This document shows positions 35,151-47,983 of a stretch of DNA of 64,000 bases, piece by piece. This DNA is from Brasenia schreberi (lineage: Eukaryota; Streptophyta; Magnoliopsida; Nymphaeales; Cabombaceae), in the NCBI GenBank assembly GCA_036023115.1, contig JAYKKT010000091.1, forward strand, positions 28,648,001-28,712,000. The letters run 5' to 3'. The stretch's first letter is position 1. Every line of letters begins with the position of its first letter. The notes beneath the pieces are model-generated. The model saw only the letters and a program-made list of their open reading frames with translations, had not been told where the DNA came from and did not search any database. The position numbers and the translations under genes were made by a program.

Positions 35151-36600
35151 TGAGAGAGAGAATAGAGAGAAACAAACATGAGTAAAATGGGAAAAGAGGC
35201 ATGTGTTTAGTGATTCAGGGTATGCGATTAGTATGTATGTAAAATAAGTACAGGTTCGGACCTCAGATGACTTGGGTTTATTTGGGCTCCGAGTTTCGCT
35301 TCGAAGTCCAGTTTAATGAATCTACTCCCGTGTGATGAATATTCACACAAGGCCGGCAGATGGTTCGTTCTATTGGACGACTTGAACATGAAACACTCCT
35401 TAACATTCAAATAGTAATTTCTGTCTCACCTGATGATTTTTGTTGTACGCACGCGCACAGAGCCAACTAAAATGATATAGCATAATGAGCCAGCCTGTTA
35501 CAAACTCAGCATGAACAAAACCAAGAAAACTGCAGGCAGCTTAAGTTTTGTTTCCTTGTGCTTTGGTATTGTTAGGAATCTCCGTTTGGCGAAACTAGCA
35601 GAATTCGAGGTTTATAGAGCTCGAATCAATTTGTATGATCAAAACCAAAAGCAACAAATAAAGGCTTCTCCCACCTACCGATAGGTGGCCATCTACATGG
35701 AACCCTAATCACCGGTGTGCTCAATCTTTCATCATAACTTTTAACTCTAGAAAACGTAGGATAAGGTGTTATTGTTTTCTTCCGGTGTTCATTATTTAAT
35801 TTTTCATGATCTCTCTCTCTCTCTGAGCCGGATTAGAAATGGGCTAGAACCGAAACCGATTAAACTAGACCTAGAACCAGAATGAGCGATTCCAAACTGC
35901 TGGTTACATATTTCTTTAAATTTCGAACTCTTTAATAATTTTTTCCGGTTCCAAGAGATTTAAGACTCAATTCGGAACTGTAAGTTTCTGCTTCTAAGAA
36001 AACCAGAACCAATCGTGTGTAGTTTTGCTGGGCCTGGTTTCAAGCTAGCCAGCCGAACCTGTACGGCCGATATGCTGACCGAATCCGGAGTGTCAATTTG
36101 GAGGCACGTGCCAGCCTAGTTTCAAAGTCCGGGTAGGTGTGTGTCGTTGACAAGTGTGCACCTTGTAGGCCCATTCAATGTGGAGTGCGTTGAGGATATC
36201 TCTCTTGGTATTTACACATAACTAAGTTACTCTTTCAAACTTCAAAATATCGTCAATGTTACAAAGTTTTAGAAAGACTGCAGTAAATGGTACTTTTATA
36301 TTCTTGTACCTTTGTGAGTTATTTATCGTTAAAAACTGGACTTTGTTTATATATAATCTGAGGACAGCAAAAGGTGTTAATTTTATTCTTTCGGAATTTC
36401 AGAGTTGATAGGCTAGATAAATGACAGCTCCTCTTAATAGAGTGTGATTTAAAATTTTATCATCAAAACTCTATTAAGGGACAAGCCCTAGATCATGTGG
36501 TTGAATTGCCTCTTGGAGACTCCCATACTTGATCAAATGCTCGATGAAGACATATTTTGCAAATGAATTTCAAAACCATGCTTTAACAAATTGTTTTAAA
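35151..36600. other. No gene recognised
   Basis: Mixed sequence with a CT run near 35812-35825. The words agaaccgaaacc and agaaccag around 35850-36010 recur but match no family I know. Confidence 0.3.
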
Positions 36601-37345
36601 GAAAATCAAGTATGAAAAATGTATTTCGATGGGACAAAGAATCATCAAGGGGTAGGTATAAGAATCATCCTCATATCTCCCGAGAAAAGAAAAATCCCAA
36701 ATGCTATTCGCGCATATTTTGCATGATCAAATAATGTTGCCAAGTATGAAGCACTCATACAAGACCTAAAAATTTTGAAAATCTAGGGACATCATGTATT
36801 GAAGTCTTTGGAGATTATGCACTTATTATAAACCAAGTTTTCGAAAATTTGGCAAGCCAAGAATGAAAACAATATGCCATGAATTGGCCATTAAGGCTCA
36901 TCAATTCTTTCAAATCATGCACATTTGACACCCACTCATGATTTGGATGGCTTGCCAAAATGACCAAAATTATAAATACCTTGGTTTCAAGACATTAAAA
37001 AAAATTTACAAAAGGGAGGATTTTCCGAATTTGCTTCTTTCAAAGATTAGAAAAATTTCAATCCTATATATGATTTTGAGAGGAAAAGTTTTCAGCATCT
37101 TGTTGATATATATACCTTGATGAGGTTAGGATACAATACATGAATTCCACGATAGAGAATGTGGAGGTCATGTCAATTCAAATATGATGGCCATGAAGAT
37201 ACTTAGGGCTGGTTATGTTAGTCCACCCTTAAGCAAAAATTGTCATGATCATCTTAGAAATATCATAAATGTCAAGTGCATGGACATGTCATTCCATCGT
37301 CCACCTTGCATTCCCTTGTAAGTCCATAGCCCATTCACCATGTGG
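36600..37345 (+). pseudogene. Ty3/gypsy RNase H and integrase zinc-finger remnant
   Basis: RNase H: YFDGTKNHQGVGIRIILISP, AKYEALIQDLKIL. Further on, HDRECGGHVNSNMMAMKILR and AGYVSPPLSKNCHDHL match the integrase HHCC region and its approach (HEGICG...RAGYYWP), and HRPPCIPL matches the segment before the DDE core. Stops and frameshifts are frequent. This is the gypsy type with the RNase H followed closely by integrase. The integrase core is missing. Confidence 0.8.
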
Positions 37346-38954
37346 CCGTGTGACATCATAAACTCATATCAAACTAGGGGCATTGGAAATATATCCCCTA
37401 GACACCTTTCATAGAGACTCAATACATTCGACATCTCATAAAATATGTATCTTTATCATATTATATGCACATCATTTCATAAAGCATGTATCTCCATCAT
37501 ATCACATGGAATACATTTTCATTCACCCAAAAGTGTGGCAGCCCAAGTAGGAATGTCCCCATGTCATAAAAGGGGCAACAAAAGAATCGATAATACATGT
37601 TGATTGATTGATGTTATGGGTAGAAATTTAGTAGACCCTGAAAATACCCAATACTTGAAAAAAAATATTATGTATGGGGTCTATGATTAAATTCTTTCGA
37701 AAAGATTTTAAAATGGATCTCTTTTGAAACTTCTTGAAAGAAGGATCAAGATTGATTGTATGACCCTAAAATGAAGGAATCGATGCTTTATGAAAAGTAG
37801 AGTTTTCAAAATGAATTTGTGACATTTCAAAAATCCTTGGCTTACAAAATAAAGCCTTTTTCAAAATAGCAAAATATTTTCAAATGGTAGATGCTATTAG
37901 GAAATGGGATGATCTTGGTTGAATCGAGTAACCAAAGGGATAAGTTTTCCCCCCATTTCAATTCTCTCTCCAAAAAGGAAAATTGGTAATATTCAAAAGA
38001 AAAAGAGAATACAGAAAACTCCTCCAAGAAGAGGTCTTTCCCGAATAGACAGAGAGAATACAAAAACTTCTTTGAAAGAGGTATTCTCTTTGAATGAAAA
38101 AAGAAAAGAAAAGAAAAGAAAAGAAAAGAGAATGCAAAAACTCCTCCAAGAAGAGGTTTTCCTCGAATAGACAGAGGGAATACAAAAACTTCTTTGAAAG
38201 AGGTATTCTCTTGAAAAATGAGAAAAAGAAAAAAAGATAGAAAAAGAAAAAGCCAAAGCTCAAAAGAGCAATTTTCCGTCTCTTTGCCTTAAACCACGGG
38301 ACGCTTCAGAAGGAACCGCGGTAACTCTTTTCCATATCCCTGCAACTTATCTCAATAGGAAAAGGTTTATCCATGAAAATCCTAAAGTAGAAATAGAATC
38401 TACTTGTTTGGATTTCATTTTGTTTGAGAATTAAACTTTGTTATGTGGGAAATAGAACTTTGAAATGTTTTCCAAAATTTCCTACAAAAACCTCTACGAA
38501 GTAGTAGGTATTAAAACCCGAATGAAGAAAAGTATGAAAAATTGGAACTCTTTTTGATAGAAGATAAAAGGAGTTCCTTTTGAAAAAAAAAATTTGAAAA
38601 CCCAAAATGTCAAAAATGATGTGGGATCATTCTGCTTGGGGCAGCCGGCCTTTAAAGGCTCTCCCCAAGCTCATTAACCCCTCAATTGAGTCTCTAAAAA
38701 CTCACCTCACATCACTCATACCATGCATGCATATATTCAAAAGTCAGTCATGCATGATCATGCTTAGGAAATATACCCCATATAAGTCAAGTCCCTTTTG
38801 GCCAAAATCCCTCTCCTATGATCCAAGAAAAAGGAGTTTACGAAATAAAGAACGATTTATATTCTCAAGAAAATTTGAGAAGTAAATCCATAAAGGGTGT
38901 TTTCTTCTTTGCCATTATCCAAATAAATTTGGATTAATGCAAAAGAGAGGCATA
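37346..38954 (+). mobile_element. 3' noncoding part of the Ty3 element, up to its LTR
   Basis: No coding. It contains a purine-rich tract with a duplicated ~88-base unit, and ends in the polypurine tract aaaagagagg just before the LTR at 38955. Confidence 0.6.
38005..38213. repeat. Duplicated 88-base unit with (GAAAA)n spacer
   Basis: 38005-38093 and 38128-38213 share ctcctccaagaagagg, gaatagacagag and tctttgaaagaggtattctc. An aagaaaag microsatellite lies between them. Confidence 0.9.
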
Positions 38955-40640
38955 TGTAAACACCCAAAATTTTTAAAATGTTTTTAAGAACTCCTAAATT
39001 TTGAAAACCAATTTAAAGCCTTTATGAAACTTTAAATTAAAAAACCCTAAATTTTAAAGTTTAAGCATTTTGGGGAATATTTCAAAATAAAGGTTTTAAA
39101 TTCAAACAACCCATGAGTTTCGAAGCAAATAAACAGGTAAGAACCATTCTGGATCCAGATCAATTAAAAAAAAACAAAGAAAATAAGGTTGAAGCATATC
39201 AGAATCAAGATCAAGTTCGAATTTAGATATGAGATCAAGCTTATCAATAAAGATCAAGTCCAAATCCAAAGATGGATCAAGCTTGGATAAAGCCCGATCA
39301 AATGCAAGCATGTCAAGATCAAAGTCAAAGCTCATCCAAATCCATATAAGTCAAAAGGAGGATCGAGCCTATCCAAGACCAAGTCAAACTCATCCAAATT
39401 GAGCTAAGGATCATGGTGGAGCTGAACCAATTAAGAATCAGATGCAAATGCAAGTTATGGCTAAAGTATTGAATTGAAAGAACCTAGTTATACCCAGCCA
39501 TTACAAAGTATGTAAAGATTGTCAAAGTATGCTAGAGTCGGCTGCACCAAGTTCAAACCGACTGCACCTAAGACCAACCCACATGGGCTGGTCTAAGTCA
39601 ACAATAGAGGGACCACGTGAAGTGGATCAATTGGATCAAATGAAGCACAAGAGCAAGTCCAACCCGCCCCATGGAAGGAGCTAAAAACCAGCCCCCTTGG
39701 CCGCCAAGGCGGGGGTGGGTGGGTTTCCCTATCTTGCAACTTGGAGAATTTGGTGAGGCTTCCATCTTGGGTGAGAGACTAGTTTAGGGAGAAAAGTTCC
39801 CAATAAGAGGGTCGAGAGCTTCAAGCTTTGGGTGAAGAAAGGGTAGCTAGGTGAGTGCCAAAGGAGTTTGGAGAAGGAGTTCAAGTGGCCGGATTCACTC
39901 TTGAATCCCCGACCTGTTTTGATAAATCGTGTAAGTATATTCTCAATTCTCTCTTCCTTCCTCTAATTCAATTAAATTGGGGTTGTATTAATGGAGCGTT
40001 GTAATAGTGCTTAGATTCAATGCCTTTACATTACATTTGTTGAATTTTCACTATTGCACACACGTACTCTATGTGTTTGCTTATGTGCTTCTACTCCAAC
40101 ATAATCTATAATCACTCTATATTCTCTACCCCCTCTATGCTTATGCTTATAAAGATAATTTCCCTTCATTTCATTCTAGCAATTTAATTTGGGATTGTAG
40201 AGTTGTTGTACTTTAAATTCGGGTGAGTTTGCATCATATATTTTCCTAAAACCTGAAACTGAATTTTCAGCATCTGATGTTTGCTGCAATTTTAATTTTC
40301 GAATGCTTACTCCAAATTCTCTGAAATTTTGCTCACTTGTTATACACACATAAGCCCACATTAAGTAAATTTTTTAAGAATTTTAGGGCCGTCCAACCAC
40401 CAAATAAAATTGGATAAAACCAAACAAAAATCTGTCAACTGTCTGCACATACAGTTTCCCTGCAACAGAGTTTGGGTTTTTATCCCATAACTCTGTCTGT
40501 AGGAGTCCAAATCAATTAATTTTTTATTTATTAAAAAGATGACACCCATAGATTTTCAACAATATCAAAATCACTAAATTTGGAACTCAGATCATTGACA
40601 TACAGACTCATCTTTGAGTCTCTGTATTTATCTGACAGGA
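38955..40640 (+). repeat. LTR, left arm of giant inverted repeat
   Basis: It begins TGTAAACACCCAAAAT after a polypurine tract, so it is the 3' LTR of the Ty3 remains at its left. Its reverse complement reappears at 40835-42680, from tttgggtgtttaca inwards to the ctcatctttgag region. Confidence 0.85.
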
Positions 40641-40834
40641 CAATTCCAAGCACTTTACAGGGCTTGTTTCCCGAATTGATTTGAACACCTTCCAGACCTC
40701 CAAAAATTACCAAAATTTTATCAGGCATAGTCTATGGTGTGGAGGATTTGTAACAATTTACAGATCTAAAATCGGAGTTGTTTTGAACCAAAATTAAATC
40801 AGTGAAGCAGCCTTGCTCAGGTGCCCAGAACTGT
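40641..40834. other. Spacer of the inverted LTR pair
   Basis: About 195 bases where the two arms stop matching clearly. The true LTR 3' ends probably lie here but no TG/CA boundary or target duplication could be fixed. Confidence 0.5.
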
Positions 40835-42680
40835 CATATCACAGAAATACAGAAGCTTAAAGATGAGCATGTATCTCGATGATTTGAGTTCCAAATTTAG
40901 TGATTTTGATATTGTTAGAAAGCTATGGATATAAGCTTTCCAATTAATAAAAATTCAACTGATTTGGACTCCTATAGACAGCGTTATGGGATAAAAACCC
41001 AGGCTCTATTGTAAGAAAACTAAGTGTGCAGACAGTGGACAGGTTTTTGTTCAATTTTTTCCAATTTTATTTACGTGGTTGGACGACCCTAAAATTCTTG
41101 AAAATTTTATTTAATGTGAGCTTGTATGTGTAGAACAAGTGAGCAAAATTTCAGATAAATTGGAACAAGCATTCGGGAATTAAAATTGCAGCAAACAATA
41201 TATGCAGAGATGCTGGAAATTCAGTTTCAGGTTTTAAGAATATATATGATGCAAACTCACCGGAATTTAAATTGCAACAACTCTACATTCCCAAATTAAA
41301 TTGCTGAATTGAAATGAAGGGAAATTATATCTATAAACATAAGCATAGAGGGGGTAGAGAATATAGAGTGATTATAGATTATATTGGGGTAGAAGCACAT
41401 AAGCAAACACATAGAGTGCGTGTGTGCAATAATGAAAATTCAACAAATGTAATTGAAGTGCATCAAATCTAAACACTATTACAACGTGGGGGAGACTATG
41501 CTCCATTAATACAACCCCAATTGAATTGAATTAAAGGAAGGAAAAGGGATTTGAGATTGAATCAAGAATGTACTTACACGATTGAGTAAAACAGGCCGGG
41601 GATTCAAGAGTGAATCCAACCAAGATGCTTCTTCTTCTTCCTCAAACTCCTTTAGCACTCACCTAGCTACTCTTTCTTCACCCAAGCCTTGAAGCTCACG
41701 ACCCTCTTGATGGGATTTCTTCTCCCTAAACTAGTCTCTCACCCAAGATAGAAGCCTCACTCAATGCTCAATGTTGCAAGATTCTAAGCTACACTAGATG
41801 AACTCCACCCATGAGGAACCCGCCCCCCCTTGGCCCCATTTATAGGCCAAGGGGGCTGGTTTCTAGCCCCTTCCATGGGACAGGTTTGGACTAGCTTCCT
41901 TGCTCATTGTGACCCACTTGATCCACTTCAAGTGGTCCCTCCATAGGTGACTTGGACTAATCCCATGTGGGCTAGTCTAGGGTGCAGCCGTTTTGGACTT
42001 GGTGCAGTCAGTGCAGTCGGTTCCATGTATTGACTTGATCCTACAACTTGATACCAGGTAGTGGCCGGGTATGCCTAGTTAGGCTCTTCCATGCCATGTT
42101 TGATATTTGAATGGTCCGGTTCCATCATGGTCCTTAGCTCAATTGCTTCTTGATTTGATTCCACAGCTTCACCATGGTCTCGAGTTCAACTTGAAATGTT
42201 CTTGAATTGGATGAGCTTGTCACCATGGTCTCGAGTTTTGGTTCCATGTTGACCCCATCTTGATCGGACAAACTTGGATTTGATCGGTCTTGATCTTCCA
42301 CCTGGATTTGGATAAGCTGTTGAATTTGATCTTGATATGCTTGCATTTGATCGGGCTTTATCCAAGCTCGATCCATCTTTGGATTTGGACTTGATTTTTA
42401 TTGATAAGCTTGATCTCATATCTGAATTCGAACTTGATATGCTTCAACCTTATCTTCTTCATTTTTGGGAATCGATTTGAATCCGGGCTTGGATCTCACC
42501 TGTTTATCTGCTTCGAAAACTCATGGGTTGTTTGAATTTAAAACTTTTATTTTGAAATATTCTCCAAAAGGCTTAAACTTTAAAATTTGGGGTTTTTAAA
42601 TTTAAAGGTTCATAAAGGCTTTAAATTGGTTTTTCGAAATTTAGGAGTTTTGAAAACATTAAAAAATTTGGGTGTTTACA
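40835..42680 (-). repeat. LTR in opposite orientation, right arm of giant inverted repeat
   Basis: Reverse complement of the left arm; its outer end is ttgggtgtttaca at 42680. No coding sequence of the same family follows on its outer side, so it appears as a solo LTR or the remains of a second, inverted element. Confidence 0.85.
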
Positions 42681-43733
42681 AATAGACCTCCATCTCTCGA
42701 TATATAACATCTGCTGTACTCTCATTAGAGACTAATATGTCTATACAATAAGGGAGAGATCTACTGGAAGATGCCTTTGAGAGAAGTGAAGAGAGGCGAA
42801 CAAAGGCTAGAAACTAGCAAAAAAGTTAGTCCCATATATAAGAACAAGTGAAACATTCAGAATTGTGCGAATTATCGGGGTATCAAGTTAATGAGCCATA
42901 CTATGAAATTATGGAAAAGAATTATCGAATGTAGGTTAAGACAAGTATCGAGTACAACAGAGAACCAATTTGTATTAATGTAAGGCAAATTTGATGTTGA
43001 AGTGATTCACCTTTTGAGACGTCTTATAGAACATTTTAAAGTAAGAAAGAAAGACCTTCACATGATATTTATTGATATAAAAAAAGCTTATGATAGAGTA
43101 ACAAGGGAGGTTCTTTAGAGAATCTTGGAAAAAAGAGGTACCCCATTGACATACATAAACCTTATAAGAGACATGTACGCTAGTGCAAAAATATGTGTGA
43201 GGACTTACGAAGGAATGACAAACTTCTTTGAAGTTAATATTGGGTTACATCAAGGATCAACTTTAAGTTCATACTTATTTATAATGGTGATTGATGAGTT
43301 AACAAAACATATTTAAGATGAAGTACCTTGGTGTATGTTATTTGTAGATGGCATTGTGTTAGTGGAGGAGTCTAAAGAAAAAGTTAATAGAAAATTGGAA
43401 CTATGTAGAGAAACATTAGAAAGTAAAGGCTTCCGACTTAGTAGAACAAATACAGAATATATGGAATATAAGTTTGATCATTTGGTTACTTTTGAGGACA
43501 TAAAAATTAAAATTGGCACACATTACAACCCCTGAAAGGAAAGTTTTAAATACCTAGGATCAGTTTTTCAGAGTGATGGAAGAATTGATGGAGATGTTAC
43601 ACATAGAATTAATGTTGGTTGGTTAAAATGGAGAGGAGCATCAAGTATTCTTTGCGATAAGAATATACCATTAAAGGTAAAAGGTAAATATTATAGAGCA
43701 TCAACTAGACCTGCCATGTTTTATGGTTTTAAG

Positions 43734-44071
43734 TGTTGAAAATCAAATCAAGATCTTAATATGTTTATATTTTTTTATTTGGTTATATGTGTAAGTAGTT
43801 GTTCGGGTCTTTCTGTAAGTGTTTGGATCTCAATAGATCAGGATCTGATCCATTGAGTATTAGGTAGTATTAGTCATTTAAGAAGGGTAGTTAAGTCATT
43901 CAAGTTAGGTTGAGTCTATATATATCAATAATTTATAATTAGGTTAACGATGATGAATGAGAAAAAGGAATCGGTAGCCATATTGGCCCCGACCTGCATC
44001 TTCAGGTGCATGCGTCTTGTTTGATGTGGTTTTATTCAATGTCTAGCATGATGTCCCTTTGAAAAACGACA
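43734..44071 (+). repeat. 5' LTR of the nested copia
   Basis: Starts tgttgaaaatcaaatcaaga and ends gaaaaacgaca, 338 bases. Confidence 0.92.
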
Positions 44072-44083
44072 TGGTATTAGAGC
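44072..44083 (+). other. Primer-binding site of the nested copia
   Basis: TGGTATTAGAGC directly abuts the LTR; one base differs from the usual initiator-Met site TGGTATCAGAGC. Confidence 0.85.
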
Positions 44084-44586
44084 TTGTTTAGGGGGAATAT
44101 TGGTTTATACGCAAGGTAATTAGAATCTTGAGAATATCTAGTAAGTTTCCTTGAAAGTTTAAATTTTATTCAAACATTGTACAAAGATTATGTTGGCACA
44201 GAAAGTGGTTCTATGGGCTACCGATTCCTCTCGATATCCATATTGAAGGCTGCCGATTTTTCCTATTGGCACCAATATTTATTTTGAGTCGACATCAAGT
44301 CAACGGATGGAAAAAACGTAGATGAAAACCTCTGTCCTAGTGATCAACCTCTGTCCCAGTGATCAAGATTAGAGATTGTTGCCATATACATTGATATTAA
44401 ACATAAGACGTATTGTATTTTTTGCCTTTTTGCAAGAGCAAAGTAAGGCCAGCTTCTGATTATGAGAAATCTTGAAAAGGGTTAGATAGTGAAGACTTGG
44501 AGTCCACAAGCACCAAAATCACAGTAGGAAGTATTAAGTCATCCCAATAGTTGAATATTCACAAAGGGTTTATTCAGTGAATCATA

Positions 44587-46860
44587 ATGGAAAAGAACAA
44601 AATTGGAGATGGAAATGATAACAGTCTCTCAGACAAGGGAGAGAGATTTCAAATTACAAATTTGAAATTAGATGGAAAGAACTATATTCAGTGGGCCAGA
44701 TCTATAGAATTGATAGTGATGGCCAGGGGGCGATAGGACTATCTAAATGGTAAAATATCTCAACCACCTACTTCAGATCCTCTGTACTCTAGATGGCGTA
44801 GAGAAAATGCACTGGTTAGTGCATGATTAATTCAATCAATGGTACCTTCTATTGGTAGTACATTCATGTTTTTAGAAACAACTAAAGATATTTGGTTAGC
44901 AGTTCATGACGCATATGCTCAGAGGAAGAACATAGCAAAAAAATATGATCTTATTGATAAAATTTGAAAATGTAGACAAGGTGGAAGATCAGTGAGTACT
45001 ATACAGAACTCAGAGGTCTTTGAAAAGAACTGCAACTTTATTCCAAAACTAAATGTCAATAGTGCACACAAGAGCGCAATGAAGAATTCGAAGAACGAAA
45101 AGTATTTGATCTTCTATGGGGCATCTCTTCAGAGTATGAGGCTGTTAAAAACAATATTCTGAGTAGAGAAGAACTTCCCTCTCTAAGTACCGTGTATTCA
45201 CTTTTACTCCGAGAAGAAGACAAAAAACTATTAGAGAAGGAAACTAAAATTAGCTTCGAGATTACAACATTTGTGGGCAAAAACAACACTACTGATACTT
45301 ATTCTCGTGGAAGAGGAGATTATGGACGTGAAAGGAGTAGATCTACACTTACTCTAGAAGAAAAAGAAAAACTACCCTGTACTCACTGTGGAAGATCATG
45401 ACATACAAAAGAAACATGCTGGAAATTAGTTGGCAGACCAACATACTTCCAGAATAGATCTAATAAGCCTATTTTAACAGTTACCAGAGTGATAAACAGA
45501 ACACTGAAAACAATGTTATTTCATTGGTAGATATGAAAAAGGAAATTGAACTACTCAAGGCCCGATTAACAGACTCGCATACTTCCTTCACTTCTTTTAA
45601 TCTAGATTCTCAAGCAACAATGGTATATCCATTTTCATTCATGGCCAAGGATAATACATTCACTCCTCACTCCAGGACTTGGGTTATTGATTCTAGTGCC
45701 ACAGATCACATGGTCAGTAGGAAAGAATATTTTGACACCTATGAGTTGATTAAAAAACAGACTAATATAAGACAGGCAGATGGCTCACATACTCCTATAG
45801 CTTGGAGAGAGAATTATTACATTTTTTGGCACATTGAGAAATATTTTACATGTTCCAAATACCTCAGTCAATTTACTATCAGTCTTTGCTTTGACACAAG
45901 ATTTGAAATGCCATATAATGTTTGATACTATTGTATGTTTATTTCAGGAACTGAGGACGGAGAGGATCTTTGGTCAAGGTAATGTGAGACAAGGCCTTTA
46001 TTTTTGCGAAGAAAATAATGAAGCTGCAATGCAATCTATGGTCATTAGAGAAAAACAGAAGGAAGAATTACCTTTATGGTAGCAGAGACTGGGTCATTTA
46101 CCGTTATCAAAGATTATGATGTTATTACCTAGATTTGCTCATTGTAATGATTTTAATTTGAACTGTGAGACTTGCCAGAAGGCAAAACATCATAGAATTT
46201 CTTTTCCTTCAAGTAAAGAAAAATCTTCCATTCCATTTGAAATTGTTCATTCCGACATTTGGGGTCCTTGCTCTATTATTTCATTGCATGGATATAAGTA
46301 TTTTGCTTCATTCATTGATGATTGTACTAGGTTTACGATGATATACCTCATGAAAATGAAAGATGAAGTGAAGAATACTATTCTCATTTACCATTGTTTT
46401 GTGCAGACTCAGTTTTAGAGTACAATTAAAATATTTCACAGTGATAATGGTGGAGAATATATATCTCAATCACTCTAGTCATACTTCTATAATCATGGGA
46501 TTCTACACCAAACTTCATGTGCCTACTCTCTCCAGCAAAATGGTGTATCTGAAAGAAAAAACAAACATATTCTACAGGTTGCTAGAACCCTTTTAATAGG
46601 GTACAATGTTTCAAAATATTATTGGGGTGAAGCAGTTCTAACCACTGTCTTTCTTATAAATCGGATGCCAAGTAGGATTCTCAATGGCAATACTCCATTT
46701 CACTCCTTATGTCCTTCCCAGAAACAGTTTCATATACTTCCTAGAGTATTTGGATGTACGTGCTTTATCCATATTCATATGGGCTCGAGAGACAAATTAG
46801 ATGCAAGATTGGAAGAAAATCATTGTCATTCAAGTAAAGAGGTAATTAAATACGTTATTT
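44587..46860 (+). pseudogene. Copia gag-protease-integrase, decayed
   Basis: Reading from ATG 44587, in-frame stops appear near 44734 and 44825. The zinc knuckle keeps C-x2-C-x4-H-x4-C spacing but one Gly codon is TGA. Protease has DSS instead of DSG at the active site. Integrase keeps the HxxxH-CxxC finger remnant (CETCQKAKH) and catalytic-core pieces (HSDIWGP, FIDDCTRF, HSDNGGEYI in shifted frames) and stops at RVFGCTCFIH. The RT catalytic region is absent between about 46840 and 46865. Confidence 0.88.
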
Positions 46861-46872
46861 GACTTAAACGAT

Positions 46873-47733
46873 TTGGGGAGATTACATTACTTCTTGAGAA
46901 TAGAAGTCATTCATAAAAGAGATTGCTTGTTTCCAAGTCAAAGAAAGTATATTCTAGATCTAATAAAGGAAACCAAAATGGAAGATTGCCGAGTGTGTTC
47001 TACTCCCATTGAAATTCCTAAGAAGAATGACAATGATTTGATCGAACCATATGAAGACATTGGCAAATATCAACGACTAGTGGGAAAACTGATATATGTT
47101 ACTATCACAAGACCCGACATTAATTTTGCAGTGGGATATGTCAATAGATGGATGCACTCCCCATCAAAACATCATATGAATGTTGTATTCCATATCATCA
47201 GATACTTGAAATCATTAATCACTTATGGCTTACTATATACTCCATATCATACACTTGATATGAAAATCTATACAGATGCAGATTGGGTAGGTTCAAAAAT
47301 TAACAAAAAGTCAACCTCTGGATATGTGGTGTGTCTAGGAGGTAATATTGTATCATGGAAAAGTAAGAAGCAGACTGTAGTAGCCAGATCAAGTGCTGAA
47401 ACAGAATATTGGGCTATCGCATTAGGCATGTGTGAAGGTTTATGGATTGTATCTCTTCTTGAAGAGATAGGCTTGAGAGGGAATCTTCCAATTGACTTCT
47501 TCACTGATAGTAAAGTTGCTCTTCAAATAGCCTTAAACCCAATATTTCATAAAAGAACCAAACATATTGAAATAGACTGCCACTTCATAAGAGAAAAAAT
47601 TTCCCAAGGAATTTTCAATTTAATTCATGTGCGTTCTGGAGATCAATTGGTTAATATTCTTACCAAAGCGGTTAATGGATTTAAAAGAGCTCTTGGCAAG
47701 TTGGGAGTTTCAAGTCTTCAAGACCCAACTTGA
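46873..47733 (+). CDS. Copia RT end and RNase H, open frame
   Basis: 286 residues open to TGA at 47731, the longest uninterrupted frame in the window. It begins in the last RT block (GRLHYFLRIEVIHKRDCLF), then RYLVGKLIYVTITRPDI-type motif (QRLVGKLIYVTITRPDINFA), and RNase H with IYTDADWVGSKINKKSTSGY, SSAETEYWAI, FTDSKVALQIA and the C-terminal QLVNILTKAV. The RNase H acidic residues (DAD, AETEY, TDS) are kept. With no catalytic RT upstream it cannot act alone. The ATG shown is an open-frame limit, not a proved start. Confidence 0.85.
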   Translation: MGRLHYFLRIEVIHKRDCLFPSQRKYILDLIKETKMEDCRVCSTPIEIPKKNDNDLIEPYEDIGKYQRLVGKLIYVTITRPDINFAVGYVNRWMHSPSKHHMNVVFHIIRYLKSLITYGLLYTPYHTLDMKIYTDADWVGSKINKKSTSGYVVCLGGNIVSWKSKKQTVVARSSAETEYWAIALGMCEGLWIVSLLEEIGLRGNLPIDFFTDSKVALQIALNPIFHKRTKHIEIDCHFIREKISQGIFNLIHVRSGDQLVNILTKAVNGFKRALGKLGVSSLQDPT

Positions 47734-47740
47734 GGGAGCG

Positions 47741-47983
47741 TGTTGGAAATCAAATCAGGATCTTAATATGATTCTGTTTTTTTATTTGGTTAAAGAAGGG
47801 TAGTTAAGTCATTCAAGTTAGGTTGAGTCTATATATATCGATAATTTGTAATTAGGTTAACGATGATGAATGAGGAAAAGGAATCGGCAGCCATATTGGC
47901 GCCGACCTGCATCTTCAGGCGTCTGCCTCTTGTTTGATTTGGTTTATTCAATGTCTAGCATGATGTTCCTCTGAAAAACGATA
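47741..47983 (+). repeat. 3' LTR of the nested copia, with internal deletion
   Basis: Starts tgttggaaatcaaatcagga, ends gaaaaacgata. It is 243 bases: about 95 bases present in the 5' LTR after ttatttggtta are missing. Confidence 0.92.

Larger units (their letters stand above)
43734..47983 (+). mobile_element. Ty1/copia LTR retrotransposon nested in the LINE
   Basis: LTRs 43734-44071 and 47741-47983, TSD ttaag at 43729-43733 and 47984-47988, PBS TGGTATTAGAGC at 44072, purine tract ttgagggagcg before the 3' LTR. Order of remnants: gag from ATG 44587 (NLKLDGKNYIQWARSI), zinc knuckle CTHCGRS-stop-HTKETC near 45377, protease WVIDSSATDHM, GAG-pre-integrase HCNDFNLNCETCQKAKHH, integrase IVHSDIWGPC and YFASFIDDCTRF, then almost no RT, then RNase H. 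Multiple stops occur upstream of 46870. Confidence 0.93.

Noticed and set aside
37919..38263. Lys/Arg-rich and Phe/Ser-rich frames
   Set aside because: Purine-rich duplicated repeat read on either strand.
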